NCBI RefSeq assembly: GCF_035989305.1
Contig: NZ_CP108514.1
Location: forward strand, 7,482,501 to 7,546,500
Direction of reading: 5' to 3'
Source of the DNA: Streptomyces sp. NBC_01233
GTDB taxonomy: Bacteria; Actinomycetota; Actinomycetes; Streptomycetales; Streptomycetaceae
Length of the DNA stretch: 64,000 nt
Part shown: positions 35,087 through 43,463 of the stretch, one piece after another
Layout of the letters: the number at the start of each line of letters is the position of its first letter
Position numbering within the stretch: the first letter of the stretch is position 1
Notes under the pieces: model-generated
Told to the model about the DNA's origin: nothing
The model's input: the letters and a program-made list of their open reading frames with translations, nothing else
Database searches by the model: none
Made by a program: the position numbers and the translations under genes

Positions 35087-35815
35087 TCAGAAAGCGCTCC
35101 CCGCACGGCAGATGCGGGGAGCGCTTCTCCGTACCGGAGCGCCCACGGCGGCGAGCCGGTCAGCCGGCACCGCTATGGCACTCAGCAGTACGCCGTTCTC
35201 CGCCGACCAGCGGCCGCTGAACGCGGTCGGTCCGGCCGGGGAGAGTGTTGAGGGATCCGGCAGGAGCCGGGCGTGGAAGGTCTCCTGCCCCGGGTCGACG
35301 CTCACCAGGGCGTCGGTGAAGTCGAGTTCCTGCCCCGTGAGCGGGAACCACGTCTTGTAGACGGCTTCCTTGATGCTGAAGAGCAGCCGGTCCCACGCCA
35401 CTTCGGGCACCGCCCGCTCCAGCTCCCGTACGAGGCGGAGCTCCTCGGGCAGCGCGATCGAGTCGAGCACTCCTTCCGGCATGGGGGCGTTGGGCTCCGC
35501 GTCGACTCCCACGGAGGCGAACTCGGCGCTGCGGGCGAGTGCCACGCCCCGGAAACCGGCGCAGTGGGTCATGGATCCCACGACCGAAGGCGCCCACTGC
35601 GGGACACCGCGCCGGCCCGGCAGCACGGGAGCGGGCGGCAGGCCCAGCTCTCCCATGGCGCGACGGGCGCACCACCTGACGGTGCCGAACTCCAGCCGCC
35701 GCTTGGGTACGGCGTTGCGGATCAGGCGCTCCTCCTCGGGGTAGAGGAAGACCTCGGCAGGGTCGGTGGTGGCTTCGGCGGTCGCGACGTTCGCGGGCAG
35801 GAGCTTTGTGAGCAC
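35087..35815 (-). CDS. Second 4'-phosphopantetheinyl transferase (EntD/PptT-like)
   Basis: 242 residues from GTG 35815, preceded by gaggga. An upstream in-frame extension lacks family resemblance. The motifs are MTHCAGFRGVALA, VGVDAEPNAPMP and SIKEAVYKTWFPLTG. It is distinct in length and sequence from the PPTase encoded at 32719-33633, so two carrier-priming enzymes lie 1.5 kb apart. The last residues (SAPRICRAGSAF) are encoded by the arms of a strong terminator hairpin, so this C-terminus may be a by-product of the terminator. Confidence 0.9.
   Translation of the reverse strand: MLTKLLPANVATAEATTDPAEVFLYPEEERLIRNAVPKRRLEFGTVRWCARRAMGELGLPPAPVLPGRRGVPQWAPSVVGSMTHCAGFRGVALARSAEFASVGVDAEPNAPMPEGVLDSIALPEELRLVRELERAVPEVAWDRLLFSIKEAVYKTWFPLTGQELDFTDALVSVDPGQETFHARLLPDPSTLSPAGPTAFSGRWSAENGVLLSAIAVPADRLAAVGAPVRRSAPRICRAGSAF
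35092..35126. terminator. Strong bidirectional terminator hairpin overlapping a gene end
   Basis: A perfect 14-bp stem (AAGCGCTCCCCGCA at 35092-35105, TGCGGGGAGCGCTT at 35113-35126) with a 7-base loop. It lies between the small-peptide stop and the PPTase stop of convergent genes, and inside the last codons of the PPTase. Confidence 0.85.
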
Positions 35816-36076
35816 GGCATTCCCTCGGGTCGCTGTTTCGGTCTGACAGCTCCCACACTCATGCCGTCGCTCCACCACGACCAGGAACGAAGTCCCAGGT
35901 CAACCGGACTGACCCGGAGTAACCCCGGTTCTCTCCCAGACTGCTGCCATCCTCCGTTCCGTCCGCCCGCCGCCTGCGGGCAGACTGGCAGTCGGCCGCG
36001 CGGCATTGTCATCTCCCTGCCATGCGACCGAACAGGGGTTCGTTCTCGTCAATTGAAGGGTAGGGGAGGGGTGTTC
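35816..36076. promoter_or_regulatory. Divergent promoter region PPTase / metallophosphoesterase
   Basis: 261 bp between divergent starts, with locally lower GC near 36000-36060. The ggggagggg just before 36077 is the ribosome-binding site for the + gene. I see no clear inverted repeat or operator. Confidence 0.35.
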
Positions 36077-36952
36077 ATGCCGCAGCGGGCCGTCCACACT
36101 CACGGAATGCCGCACGGAAACCTCATGGGTATCAGCGACCTCCATGTCGGATTCCCGGAGAACCGCCGGATCGTCCAGGAGCTCTATCCCGACAGTCCCG
36201 CCGACTGGCTCATCGTGGCCGGCGACGTGAGCGAGTCGCTCGACGACCTCCGATGGGTGCTCGACCTGCTCACCCGGCGCTACGCCACCGTGGTGTGGGC
36301 GCCCGGGAACCACGAACTGTGGACCGTACGGGACGATCCGCACCCCCTGCGCGGGGAGGCGCGCTACCGGCGGCTGGTCGAGATCTGCCGCTCCTTCGGC
36401 GTGCACACGCCCGAGGACCCCTACCCCGTCTGGTCGGGGCCGGGCGGCCCGCTCATCGTGGCCCCCCTCTTCCTGCTGTACGACTACAGCTTCCGCACCC
36501 CCACGGCCGCCACCAAGGAAGAGGCCCTTGAGCAGGCGTACGAGGCCGGAGCGGTGTGCTCGGACGAGTTCATGCTGCACCCCGACCCCTACGCCTCCCG
36601 GGAGGCCTGGTGCCGGGCCCGGGTCGCCGTCACCGAAGAGCGCCTGGCCGCCTGCGACCCCGACCTGCGCACCGTGCTCGTCAACCACTTCCCCCTCGTG
36701 CGCACCCCCACCCGGATCCTGCGGCACCCGGAGTTCGCCCAGTGGTGCGGCACCGAGCTCACCGCCGACTGGCACACCCGGTTCCGGGCCGCCGCAGTCG
36801 TCTACGGCCACCTGCACATCCCGCGCACCACCTGGTACGACGGCGTGCGGTTCGAGGAGGTGTCCGTGGGCTATCCGCGGGAGTGGCAGAGGCCCGGCCA
36901 CCCGCGGGACACCCCGCGCCGGATCTTTCCCGCCACCGGTCCCGGGAATTGA
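36077..36952 (+). CDS. Calcineurin-like metallophosphoesterase
   Basis: 291 residues. All metal-ligand motifs are present in order: GISDLHVG, VAGDVSESLDDL, APGNHELW, LVNHFPLV and VYGHLHIPR. The enzyme is a dinuclear-metal phosphatase/phosphodiesterase with no signal peptide. It lies between two regulatory genes at the edge of the polyketide cluster. Its substrate is unknown and membership of the pathway is uncertain. Confidence 0.88.
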   Translation: MPQRAVHTHGMPHGNLMGISDLHVGFPENRRIVQELYPDSPADWLIVAGDVSESLDDLRWVLDLLTRRYATVVWAPGNHELWTVRDDPHPLRGEARYRRLVEICRSFGVHTPEDPYPVWSGPGGPLIVAPLFLLYDYSFRTPTAATKEEALEQAYEAGAVCSDEFMLHPDPYASREAWCRARVAVTEERLAACDPDLRTVLVNHFPLVRTPTRILRHPEFAQWCGTELTADWHTRFRAAAVVYGHLHIPRTTWYDGVRFEEVSVGYPREWQRPGHPRDTPRRIFPATGPGN

Positions 36953-37097
36953 TGCCTGGCAACTTCCGGACAGTGTGGGCCGCGCAATCCCCGCCTAGAC
37001 TGCTCCTGAATTCTTGCTCGCTCCACGCTCGAACATCCCTTTTCCGTGCTCGCGCTCTCCTGCCGAACATGCGGAACCGGGACACTGGGGGACTCTT

Positions 37098-39782
37098 ATG
37101 CTTTTGTTCCGGCGCGCCGAGGAAATCTCTCTATTAGATGCGCTGCTTTCGGGCTGCGCATCCGGCAATTCCGGATTGCTGCTCGTCGAAGGTGCGGTCG
37201 GCTGCGGAAAGAGCGAATTCCTCGAAACGGCCGCCGGACAGGCCGAGATCCGAGGCGGAATCGTCGTGCGCGCCATCGGCACCGCGGCCGAACAGGGCCG
37301 TCCGCTGGGCGTCCTGCGCCAGCTGGCCGCCGACGCCCCGGCCGGTGCGCTGCCCGCGCCGCCGGCGCCGCACGAGGCGGACCGGGTCGAGGCCATGCGG
37401 GCCTTCGCCGCGGCCGTCCGCGAACTGAGCGCCGCCGCCCCGGTGGTCATCCTCGTCGACGATCTGCACCACGTCGACGAGCTCTCCCGCCGCTACCTGC
37501 TGCACCTCGCGCGCGGCACCCGGCAGGCCGGGGTCCTGCTGGTGCTCGCCGAATCCGCGCACGAACACGGCGACGACCCGCTGCTGAGCACCGAGCTGAT
37601 CCGGTTGCCCCACTTCGCGCGGCTGCGCCTGCAGCGGCTCGCCCCCGAGGCGGTCCGCGCGATGGCGGCGGACCGCACCGAGACGGAGGCCGACCGGCTG
37701 TACGAGGTCAGTGGTGGAAACCCGCTGCTGCTGCGGGCCCTGCTCCAGGACCCGCAGGCCCGGCCCGGAGACTGCTACGCCCAGGCCGTCCTCGCCTGCC
37801 TCCACCGCAGCGGTCCCGCCACGGCCGAACTGGCCGAGGCGATCGCCGTACTCGACGACCTCGCGACGCCCGCCCACCTCGCACGGCTGACCGGCGCCGC
37901 CGAGGGCACCGCGGCCCGGGCGCTCACGGCGCTGGAGGCCGCGGGCCTGCTCGCCCCCGGGGGCGGGTTCCGCCACCCGGCCGCGCGGGCCGCCGTACTC
38001 GACCGGACGGACCCGGCCGACCGGCCGGCCCTGCACCGCGAAGCCGCCCTGCTGGCCCGCGCGTGGGGCGCGCCCGACACCGCGGTCGCCGCGCAGCTCC
38101 TCGCCGCACGGCACACCCGTGAGGAATGGGCCCTGCCCGTCCTGCGCTCCGCCGCCGACCAGCACATCGCGGACGGGCAGCTCGACCCGGCCGTGGCCCT
38201 CCTGCGGCTCGCCCACGAGGCGTGCCCGGACGACGCGCTGCGCGCCGAAGTGAGCGTCAGGCTCAGCACCGTCGCCGGCCGCACCGACCCGGCCGCCGCC
38301 GAACACCACCTCGCGGCCCCCCTGGCCGCCGTGGCCGGGGGCGGGCTGGACCCGCACGCGCTCGGCTCGCTGGCCCGGGCACTCGCCGCCCAGGGCCGCA
38401 TCGACGCGGCGGTGGACGTGCTGGAACGGCTCGCGCCCGCCGACGGGCGCCGCGCCGGCGTCCCGGGGGAGGACCCGCTGGACGGCCTCTCGGCGTTCCC
38501 CCAGTGGGCGGCCTCCGCCCGCCGCGGCGCACCCGCCGAGGGCGGGCCGCACCCGGCGGTCCGTCCCGCCCGGGCCGCCGTCCACCCGGCCGCCCTGTGG
38601 ACCCTCCCGGGGGAGGCGGAGGAGGGCGCGGCCGTCCGCACCGCCGAACTGTTCCTGCGCGGTGCCACCCTCGCCGAGGGCACGGTGGAACCGGTGGCGC
38701 AGGCGCTGCGGACCCTGCTGTACCTGGACGGCCCGGCCCGTGCGCTGCCCTGGTGCGAGGAGTTCGTCCGGCAGGCGACCCAGCGCGGAGCCACCGGCTG
38801 GCGGGCCGTGTTCGCCGGCCTGCTCGCCGAGGCGCGGCTGCGTACGGGCGACCTGACGGGCGCGGCGGACACCGCCGAGGAGGTCCTGCGGTCGGCGCCG
38901 GGGCGGCGCGGCAGCATCCTGCTGAGCGCGGTGGCCGGGACGCTGGCCCGGGCCCGCATCGCCATGGGCCGGCCCGAAGAGGCGGCGGCCGTCCTGAGCC
39001 GGCCCGTCCCCGCCGAACTGGCGGGAAGCGTCCACGTCCTGGGCCACCTGCGTGCCCGGGGCCAGTACGCGCTGGCGACGAGCCGGTTCCACGCGGCCCT
39101 GGGCGACTTCCTGGACATCGGCCGCCACATGAAGCGGTGGGGCCTGGACCGGCCCCGGGTCCTGCCCTGGCGCACGGACGCGGCGGAGGCCCTGCTCCGG
39201 CTCGGCGAGGCCCACCAGGCGGAGCGGTTCCTCGCGGACCAGCTGACCACGCGGGACGCCTCCGACCCCTGGGTGCGCGGCACGTCGCTGCGGCTGAGGG
39301 CGTCCCTGCGCGAGCCGAGGGAGCGGCAGGCGATGCTCGCCGGGGCCGTCGACGAACTGCGGCGCTCCGGGGACCAGTACGAACTGGCCCGCGCCATGGG
39401 CGATTTCGGCCAGGTGCTGCGCGAGGTGGGCGAACCGGCACGGGCGGCCATGGTCGACCGCAGGGCCTGGCACCTGGCCAAGGAGAGCGGGGCCGAGGCC
39501 CTGTGTGTGAAGATCCTGCCGGGCCACACCGGTGAGGAAGACGAGGCGCAGGAGGCGGCCGAGGCGCCGGACGCCGGACTCGTCGCGAGCCTGAGCGAGT
39601 CGGAGCGGCGGGTGGCCCTGCTCGCGGTGCACGGCCACACCAACCGGGAGATCGCGAAGAAGCTCTTCATCACCGTGAGTACGGTGGAACAGCACCTGAC
39701 CCGGGTCTACCGGAAACTGAACATCCCGGGCCGGCAGGCGCTCCCGGCCGACCTCCGGCCGGGCGTCGCGGAGCTCGTCTGA
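37098..39782 (+). CDS. Large ATP-binding LuxR (LAL) regulator with TTA codon
   Basis: 894 residues. An N-terminal Walker A (EGAVGCGKS, ~31-39) and Walker B-like VVILVDDLHHVD are followed by a long TPR-like helical middle and a C-terminal LuxR HTH (LSESERRVALLAVHGHTNREIAKKLF, read across ~830-880). LAL proteins are typical pathway-specific activators of polyketide clusters. ATG 37098 was chosen because MLLFRRAEE is the usual family start. Codon 13 is TTA (37134-37136), so full expression should need the bldA tRNA. The 5' end is A/T-richer than the body. Confidence 0.92.
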   Translation: MLLFRRAEEISLLDALLSGCASGNSGLLLVEGAVGCGKSEFLETAAGQAEIRGGIVVRAIGTAAEQGRPLGVLRQLAADAPAGALPAPPAPHEADRVEAMRAFAAAVRELSAAAPVVILVDDLHHVDELSRRYLLHLARGTRQAGVLLVLAESAHEHGDDPLLSTELIRLPHFARLRLQRLAPEAVRAMAADRTETEADRLYEVSGGNPLLLRALLQDPQARPGDCYAQAVLACLHRSGPATAELAEAIAVLDDLATPAHLARLTGAAEGTAARALTALEAAGLLAPGGGFRHPAARAAVLDRTDPADRPALHREAALLARAWGAPDTAVAAQLLAARHTREEWALPVLRSAADQHIADGQLDPAVALLRLAHEACPDDALRAEVSVRLSTVAGRTDPAAAEHHLAAPLAAVAGGGLDPHALGSLARALAAQGRIDAAVDVLERLAPADGRRAGVPGEDPLDGLSAFPQWAASARRGAPAEGGPHPAVRPARAAVHPAALWTLPGEAEEGAAVRTAELFLRGATLAEGTVEPVAQALRTLLYLDGPARALPWCEEFVRQATQRGATGWRAVFAGLLAEARLRTGDLTGAADTAEEVLRSAPGRRGSILLSAVAGTLARARIAMGRPEEAAAVLSRPVPAELAGSVHVLGHLRARGQYALATSRFHAALGDFLDIGRHMKRWGLDRPRVLPWRTDAAEALLRLGEAHQAERFLADQLTTRDASDPWVRGTSLRLRASLREPRERQAMLAGAVDELRRSGDQYELARAMGDFGQVLREVGEPARAAMVDRRAWHLAKESGAEALCVKILPGHTGEEDEAQEAAEAPDAGLVASLSESERRVALLAVHGHTNREIAKKLFITVSTVEQHLTRVYRKLNIPGRQALPADLRPGVAELV

Positions 39783-39969
39783 GGCGGCGGGGGTCACGGT
39801 ATGACAAGGTGATGGCAAGCCAATCCCTTCCCGTCCGTGCATGGCAGACATCAGGGACTCCCGGCCCCGCCGCGCACGCCGGAACCTGCCGGTGCACGCT
39901 CTTCGGTGGCTTCCGCGCCCGGTGTGCGGGAAAGTCGGTCATGAGGACGTAGCCCGCAGGGAGGGCACC

Positions 39970-40920
39970 ATGACCACACCGACACACGACCAGCCGTGGC
40001 GCACCGCGTCGCCCGGACAGGTCCGCGACGCCATGATCGACCGGGTCGAGGAGCGACTCGCCGGACTGCTCGCCGAGGAGCATCGCAACCGGCGTACGTC
40101 CGACCCGCGCAGCGCCGTCCTGGTGATGGGCGTGGCCGAGCTCGTACAGGCCGGCGGGGAGCGGGCCCGCCCCGCGATCTGCCTCACCGGGTACCTCGCC
40201 GCGGGCGGCGACCCGGAGGGGAAGGACGCGGTGACCGCGGCCGCCGCACTCGAACTGCTCGACACCTGCCTGCTGATCCGCGCGGACGTACGGGACAACG
40301 CGCCGCTGCGCCGGGGCATCCCGACCCTGCACATCAGCCATGCCGCCGAGCACGAGCGCAACGGCTGGCGGGGCGAACCGCGCCGGTTCGGGGAGGGCAC
40401 CGCCGTCCTGGCGGGGGACCTGGCCCTCGCCTACGGGGACCGGCTGGCGGTCCGGCTGCCGCACGAGGCCCGGCGGTTGTGGGACGACCTGCGCGCCGAG
40501 CGGGCGATCGGCGCGCACATGGAGGCCGCCGCGGCGACCGAGTACCTCGACGACGCCTGGCCGGGGCAGTGCCTGGAGGGCTGCGGCAGCGGCTGCGGCG
40601 CGGGCTGGTACGGCCTGCGCCACTCGCTGCTGATGGGCGCCGCGCTCACCGGCCGCGAGGACCTGGGCGAGGCCTACGAGGAGTACGCCCGGGCCGTGCA
40701 CGCCGCCTGGCGGATCCGCGGATTCCTCAGCGGCGGCCCGGGCTTCGACGGCGACGCCCAGTTCCTGCGCGACGTGTTCTTCGACGCCCAGGCCCGGGAG
40801 CGGGCCGAGGAGACGATCGCCGCCCTCGTGGTCCGCGCGGACGAGGCCGTGGCCGGCGCCCGGATCGCCCGCCGCTGGCGCACCGAACTGGGTGCACTCG
40901 CCCGCGAGATCGCCGGCTAG
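39970..40920 (+). CDS. Polyprenyl diphosphate synthase-like protein, atypical active site
   Basis: 316 residues with the all-helical isoprenyl synthase fold. The first Asp-rich motif, normally DDxxD before the Arg-rich strand, reads ADVRDNAPLRRG. The second reads LRDVFFDAQ rather than DDxxD. A middle segment CLEGCGSGCGAGW is unusual. The start at ATG 39970 has gaggg before it. The enzyme may be a specialised cyclase or prenyltransferase, or may have lost activity. It is followed by an 815-bp repeat-rich gap. Confidence 0.78.
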   Translation: MTTPTHDQPWRTASPGQVRDAMIDRVEERLAGLLAEEHRNRRTSDPRSAVLVMGVAELVQAGGERARPAICLTGYLAAGGDPEGKDAVTAAAALELLDTCLLIRADVRDNAPLRRGIPTLHISHAAEHERNGWRGEPRRFGEGTAVLAGDLALAYGDRLAVRLPHEARRLWDDLRAERAIGAHMEAAAATEYLDDAWPGQCLEGCGSGCGAGWYGLRHSLLMGAALTGREDLGEAYEEYARAVHAAWRIRGFLSGGPGFDGDAQFLRDVFFDAQARERAEETIAALVVRADEAVAGARIARRWRTELGALAREIAG

Positions 40921-40923
40921 CCC

Positions 40924-41388
40924 CGTGCACCGGTTCCGCCGAGGTCGGGTGTGTGCGGGGGCGCTCCCCGCAGGGCGTCTGTGGCCCGGCGGGCCGGAAC
41001 GCGGCGGCCCCGGAGTCGGCCCGCGCGCCGGTTCCGTGGGGGTCGGGTGTGTGCGGGGGCGCTCCCCGCAGGGCGTCTGTGGCCCGGCGGGCCGGAACGC
41101 GGCGGCCCCGGAGTCGGCCCGCGCGCCGGTTCCGTGGGGGTCGGGTGTGTGCGGGGGCGCTCCCCGCAGGGCGTCTGTGGCCCGGCGGGCCGGAACGCGG
41201 CGGCCCCGGAGTCGGCCCGCGCGCCGGTTCCGTGGGGGTCGGGTGTGTGCGGGGGCGCTCCCCGCAGGGCGTCTGTGGCCCGGCCGGCCGGAACGCGGCG
41301 GCCCCGGAGTCGGGGCCCGCGCACCCCTTCCGCCGGTCGGGGGTGTGCCGGGGCGCTCCCCGTAGGGCGTCGAACGCAATCCCCTCGG
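40924..41388. repeat. 98-bp tandem repeat array with internal hairpins
   Basis: Unit starts (ggtcgggtgtgtg) lie at 40943, 41041, 41139 and 41237, exactly 98 bp apart and almost identical. A diverged fifth copy starts at 41335, and a partial unit precedes the first. Each unit holds a hairpin GCGGGG-GCGCT-CCCCGC and another GGCCC-GGC-GGGCC. The unit is not a multiple of three and every frame is open, so it is not coding. It fills the gap between convergent genes (stops at 40920 and 41736). Confidence 0.93.
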
Positions 41389-41458
41389 CCCTCCGCCCCC
41401 CCGCCACGTTCGGCGCCCGAGGAGACGCCCCGGCGCGCGCCCGGCCCCGGCCGGCACC

Positions 41459-41735
41459 GTCGAAGCCTGCCGCCCCGGCCCCGGGCCCCGTCACAACTAC
41501 CCCGGCCCCGGCCGCGCATGAGCGGCGCAGCCAACCGGCGCCCGCCCCCGGCCGTGTCGAAGCCTGCCGCCCCGGCCCCGGCCCCGCCCGAGCGGCGCAG
41601 GCAGCCGGTGCCGGTCCCGGTCGTGCCGGTGAAGTCTGCCGCCCCGGCTCCGCATGAGCGGCGCAGCCAGCCGGCCCGGTCCCGGCACGACCACCCCGCC
41701 CGAGCGGCGCAGCCAACCGGCAGCCAGTCGGCCCG
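41459..41735. repeat. Degenerate GC-rich repeat family
   Basis: The element gagcggcgcagccaaccgg recurs with variations near 41520, 41590, 41657 and 41703. The element tcgaagcctgccgccccggc recurs near 41459, 41556 and (diverged) 41630. The stretch is almost pure G/C and continues from the 98-bp array to the stop of the adenylating-enzyme gene. No gene is seen here. Confidence 0.7.
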
Positions 41736-43463
41736 TCAGTCCGGGGCCGGGCGGGGGCCGCCCGGACGGAGCCGGGCCAGCCAGTTCCGCAGGGCGCCGC
41801 GGCGGACCCGCCCGCCCTCGTCGCGCGGCAGCGCGCCGACGATCTCCAGCCGCGTGGGCAGGAAGGCCTCCGCGATGCCCAGGGAGACGAGGTGCTCGCG
41901 CAGTTCTGCCGGCCCCGGCGGCCGGTCCAGGGCGGTCGGGACCACGACGGCACAGGGCAGCTCCCCGTGCTCGGGATCGGTGTAGGCGACGACCGCCGCC
42001 TCCCGCACCCGGGGGTGGGCCAGCAGATGCTCCTCCACCTCGGCGACCGGAACCATGAAGATGGCGCCGGTCCGCGTGCCGGCCCGGGCCAGGACCCGTA
42101 TCCCGCCGTGCCGGTCGGGCGTCGCCAGGTCCCCCGTGCCGAGCCAGCCGTCCGCCTGCTCCCAGGTGGCCACCGGCGCCGGAGCGCCGTGGTGCCAGGT
42201 GGCGAGGCAGACCGACGGGCCGCGCACCTCCAGGGGCGACGTCGCGTCCGCGGCCGACACCTCCAGGCCCCGCAGCGGGCGGACGCCGTCACCGTCCTGC
42301 GCGGTGTCCCCGGAGAGCGCACCCATGCCGAGTTCGGGCGCCCCCCACACGGAGAGCACCGGTACGCCGAACACCTCGCGGAGTTCGGCGGCGAGCGGCG
42401 CCGGGGTGCTGGTGCGGCCCCCCGACAGCACCAGCCGCAACCGGTCCGTCTCCCGGGGGCGCCGGCGCTGCGCGGTGACCAACTCGGCCAGGTAGGCCGG
42501 CTCCGCGTAGACCTGGTCCACCCCGGCCGCGGCCATCAGGTCCAGGCACCGGCCCGGATCCCACACGTCCTGGTAGACCCCCGTCCCGCCGACCGCCAGC
42601 GGCCAGCACACGGTGTAGATCAGCGAGGCCAGCGAGGTGAGCGGCAGCGTGCTCAGGAAGACCTCGCCCGGCCGCCGCCCCGGTCCGTCGGGCCCGCTCT
42701 GGGCCGAGATGTTGGCGTACAGGGTGTTGGGGGAGTGCAGCACCGAGGTGTACGCGTCCCGCAGTCCCATGACGCTGATCAGCAGCGCGGGCCGGTCGGC
42801 CCGCCCGCCGCGCGGCCGGCTGCGCAGGCCCGCCTCGGTGCGCTCGTGGGCGGTGCGCTGGAAGTACGCGCCGAAATCGACCGCTCCGGTCGCCGCGGCG
42901 TCCCCCAGGACGACCCGGTGGCGCAGCCACGGCAGCCGCCCGGCGAGGTCCGCCAGGGCCTGCGCGTGCGCGAAGCCCTCCCAGACGTCGGGCACCACGC
43001 AGATCCGGGCCCGGGTGCCGTCCAGGATCCGGTGCAGCCCGTGGGCCCGTACCGTCGGCAGTACAGGCACGGCGACCGCGCCGACCCGCAGACAGGCGAG
43101 GGTGAGCGCCGCGGTCTCCCACCAGTCGGGCAGCTGGAAGGCGACCGGATCGCCCGGGGAGACCCCGAGCGAGGTCAGGGCGCCGGCGAACCGGTCGACG
43201 TACTGGGCGAGTTGGGCATAGGTGAGGGTGACCCGGCGCAGGCCGGCGGGCCGGTGGGCGCGCTCCGAGACGATCGCGGGGCGCTCGGGCGCGCGGGCGG
43301 CCGTACGGTACAGGTCGTCGAGGAAGGTCTGCGGGCGCCACCATCCGGCGGCCCGGAACCGGTCCGCGACCTCGGCGGGTGGGACCAGGTCCAGCGGGCG
43401 GGCGGGCGTCCGCCCCGGGCGTGCGTCCGCCGTGCCGGGTGCGGCGGTGCCGGTCAGGCCCAT
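41736..43463 (-). CDS. ANL-superfamily adenylating enzyme with degenerate P-loop
   Basis: 575 residues with overall ANL fold (VTLTYAQLAQYVDRFAGAL, VAVPVLPTVRAHGL, WGAPELGMG, LGTGDLATPDRHGG). The phosphate loop expected as TSGTTGxPK reads ISVMGLRDAYTSVLHSP, and the C-terminal catalytic lysine region reads GRVRRGALRNWL, with Arg for Lys. Activity may be altered or absent. Its start overlaps the STAND-LuxR regulator by 10 bp, making it the last gene of the AfsA-SARP-STAND operon. The substrate is unknown. Confidence 0.83.
   Translation of the reverse strand: MGLTGTAAPGTADARPGRTPARPLDLVPPAEVADRFRAAGWWRPQTFLDDLYRTAARAPERPAIVSERAHRPAGLRRVTLTYAQLAQYVDRFAGALTSLGVSPGDPVAFQLPDWWETAALTLACLRVGAVAVPVLPTVRAHGLHRILDGTRARICVVPDVWEGFAHAQALADLAGRLPWLRHRVVLGDAAATGAVDFGAYFQRTAHERTEAGLRSRPRGGRADRPALLISVMGLRDAYTSVLHSPNTLYANISAQSGPDGPGRRPGEVFLSTLPLTSLASLIYTVCWPLAVGGTGVYQDVWDPGRCLDLMAAAGVDQVYAEPAYLAELVTAQRRRPRETDRLRLVLSGGRTSTPAPLAAELREVFGVPVLSVWGAPELGMGALSGDTAQDGDGVRPLRGLEVSAADATSPLEVRGPSVCLATWHHGAPAPVATWEQADGWLGTGDLATPDRHGGIRVLARAGTRTGAIFMVPVAEVEEHLLAHPRVREAAVVAYTDPEHGELPCAVVVPTALDRPPGPAELREHLVSLGIAEAFLPTRLEIVGALPRDEGGRVRRGALRNWLARLRPGGPRPAPD

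Noticed and set aside
40924..41388. Possible CRISPR array
   Set aside because: The 98-bp units are contiguous and nearly identical throughout, with no unique spacers and no cas genes.
40892..41985. Long open frames in several frames across the repeat arrays
   Set aside because: The 98-bp unit is not a multiple of three, and extreme GC removes stop codons in all frames. There are no start signals and composition is low-complexity.
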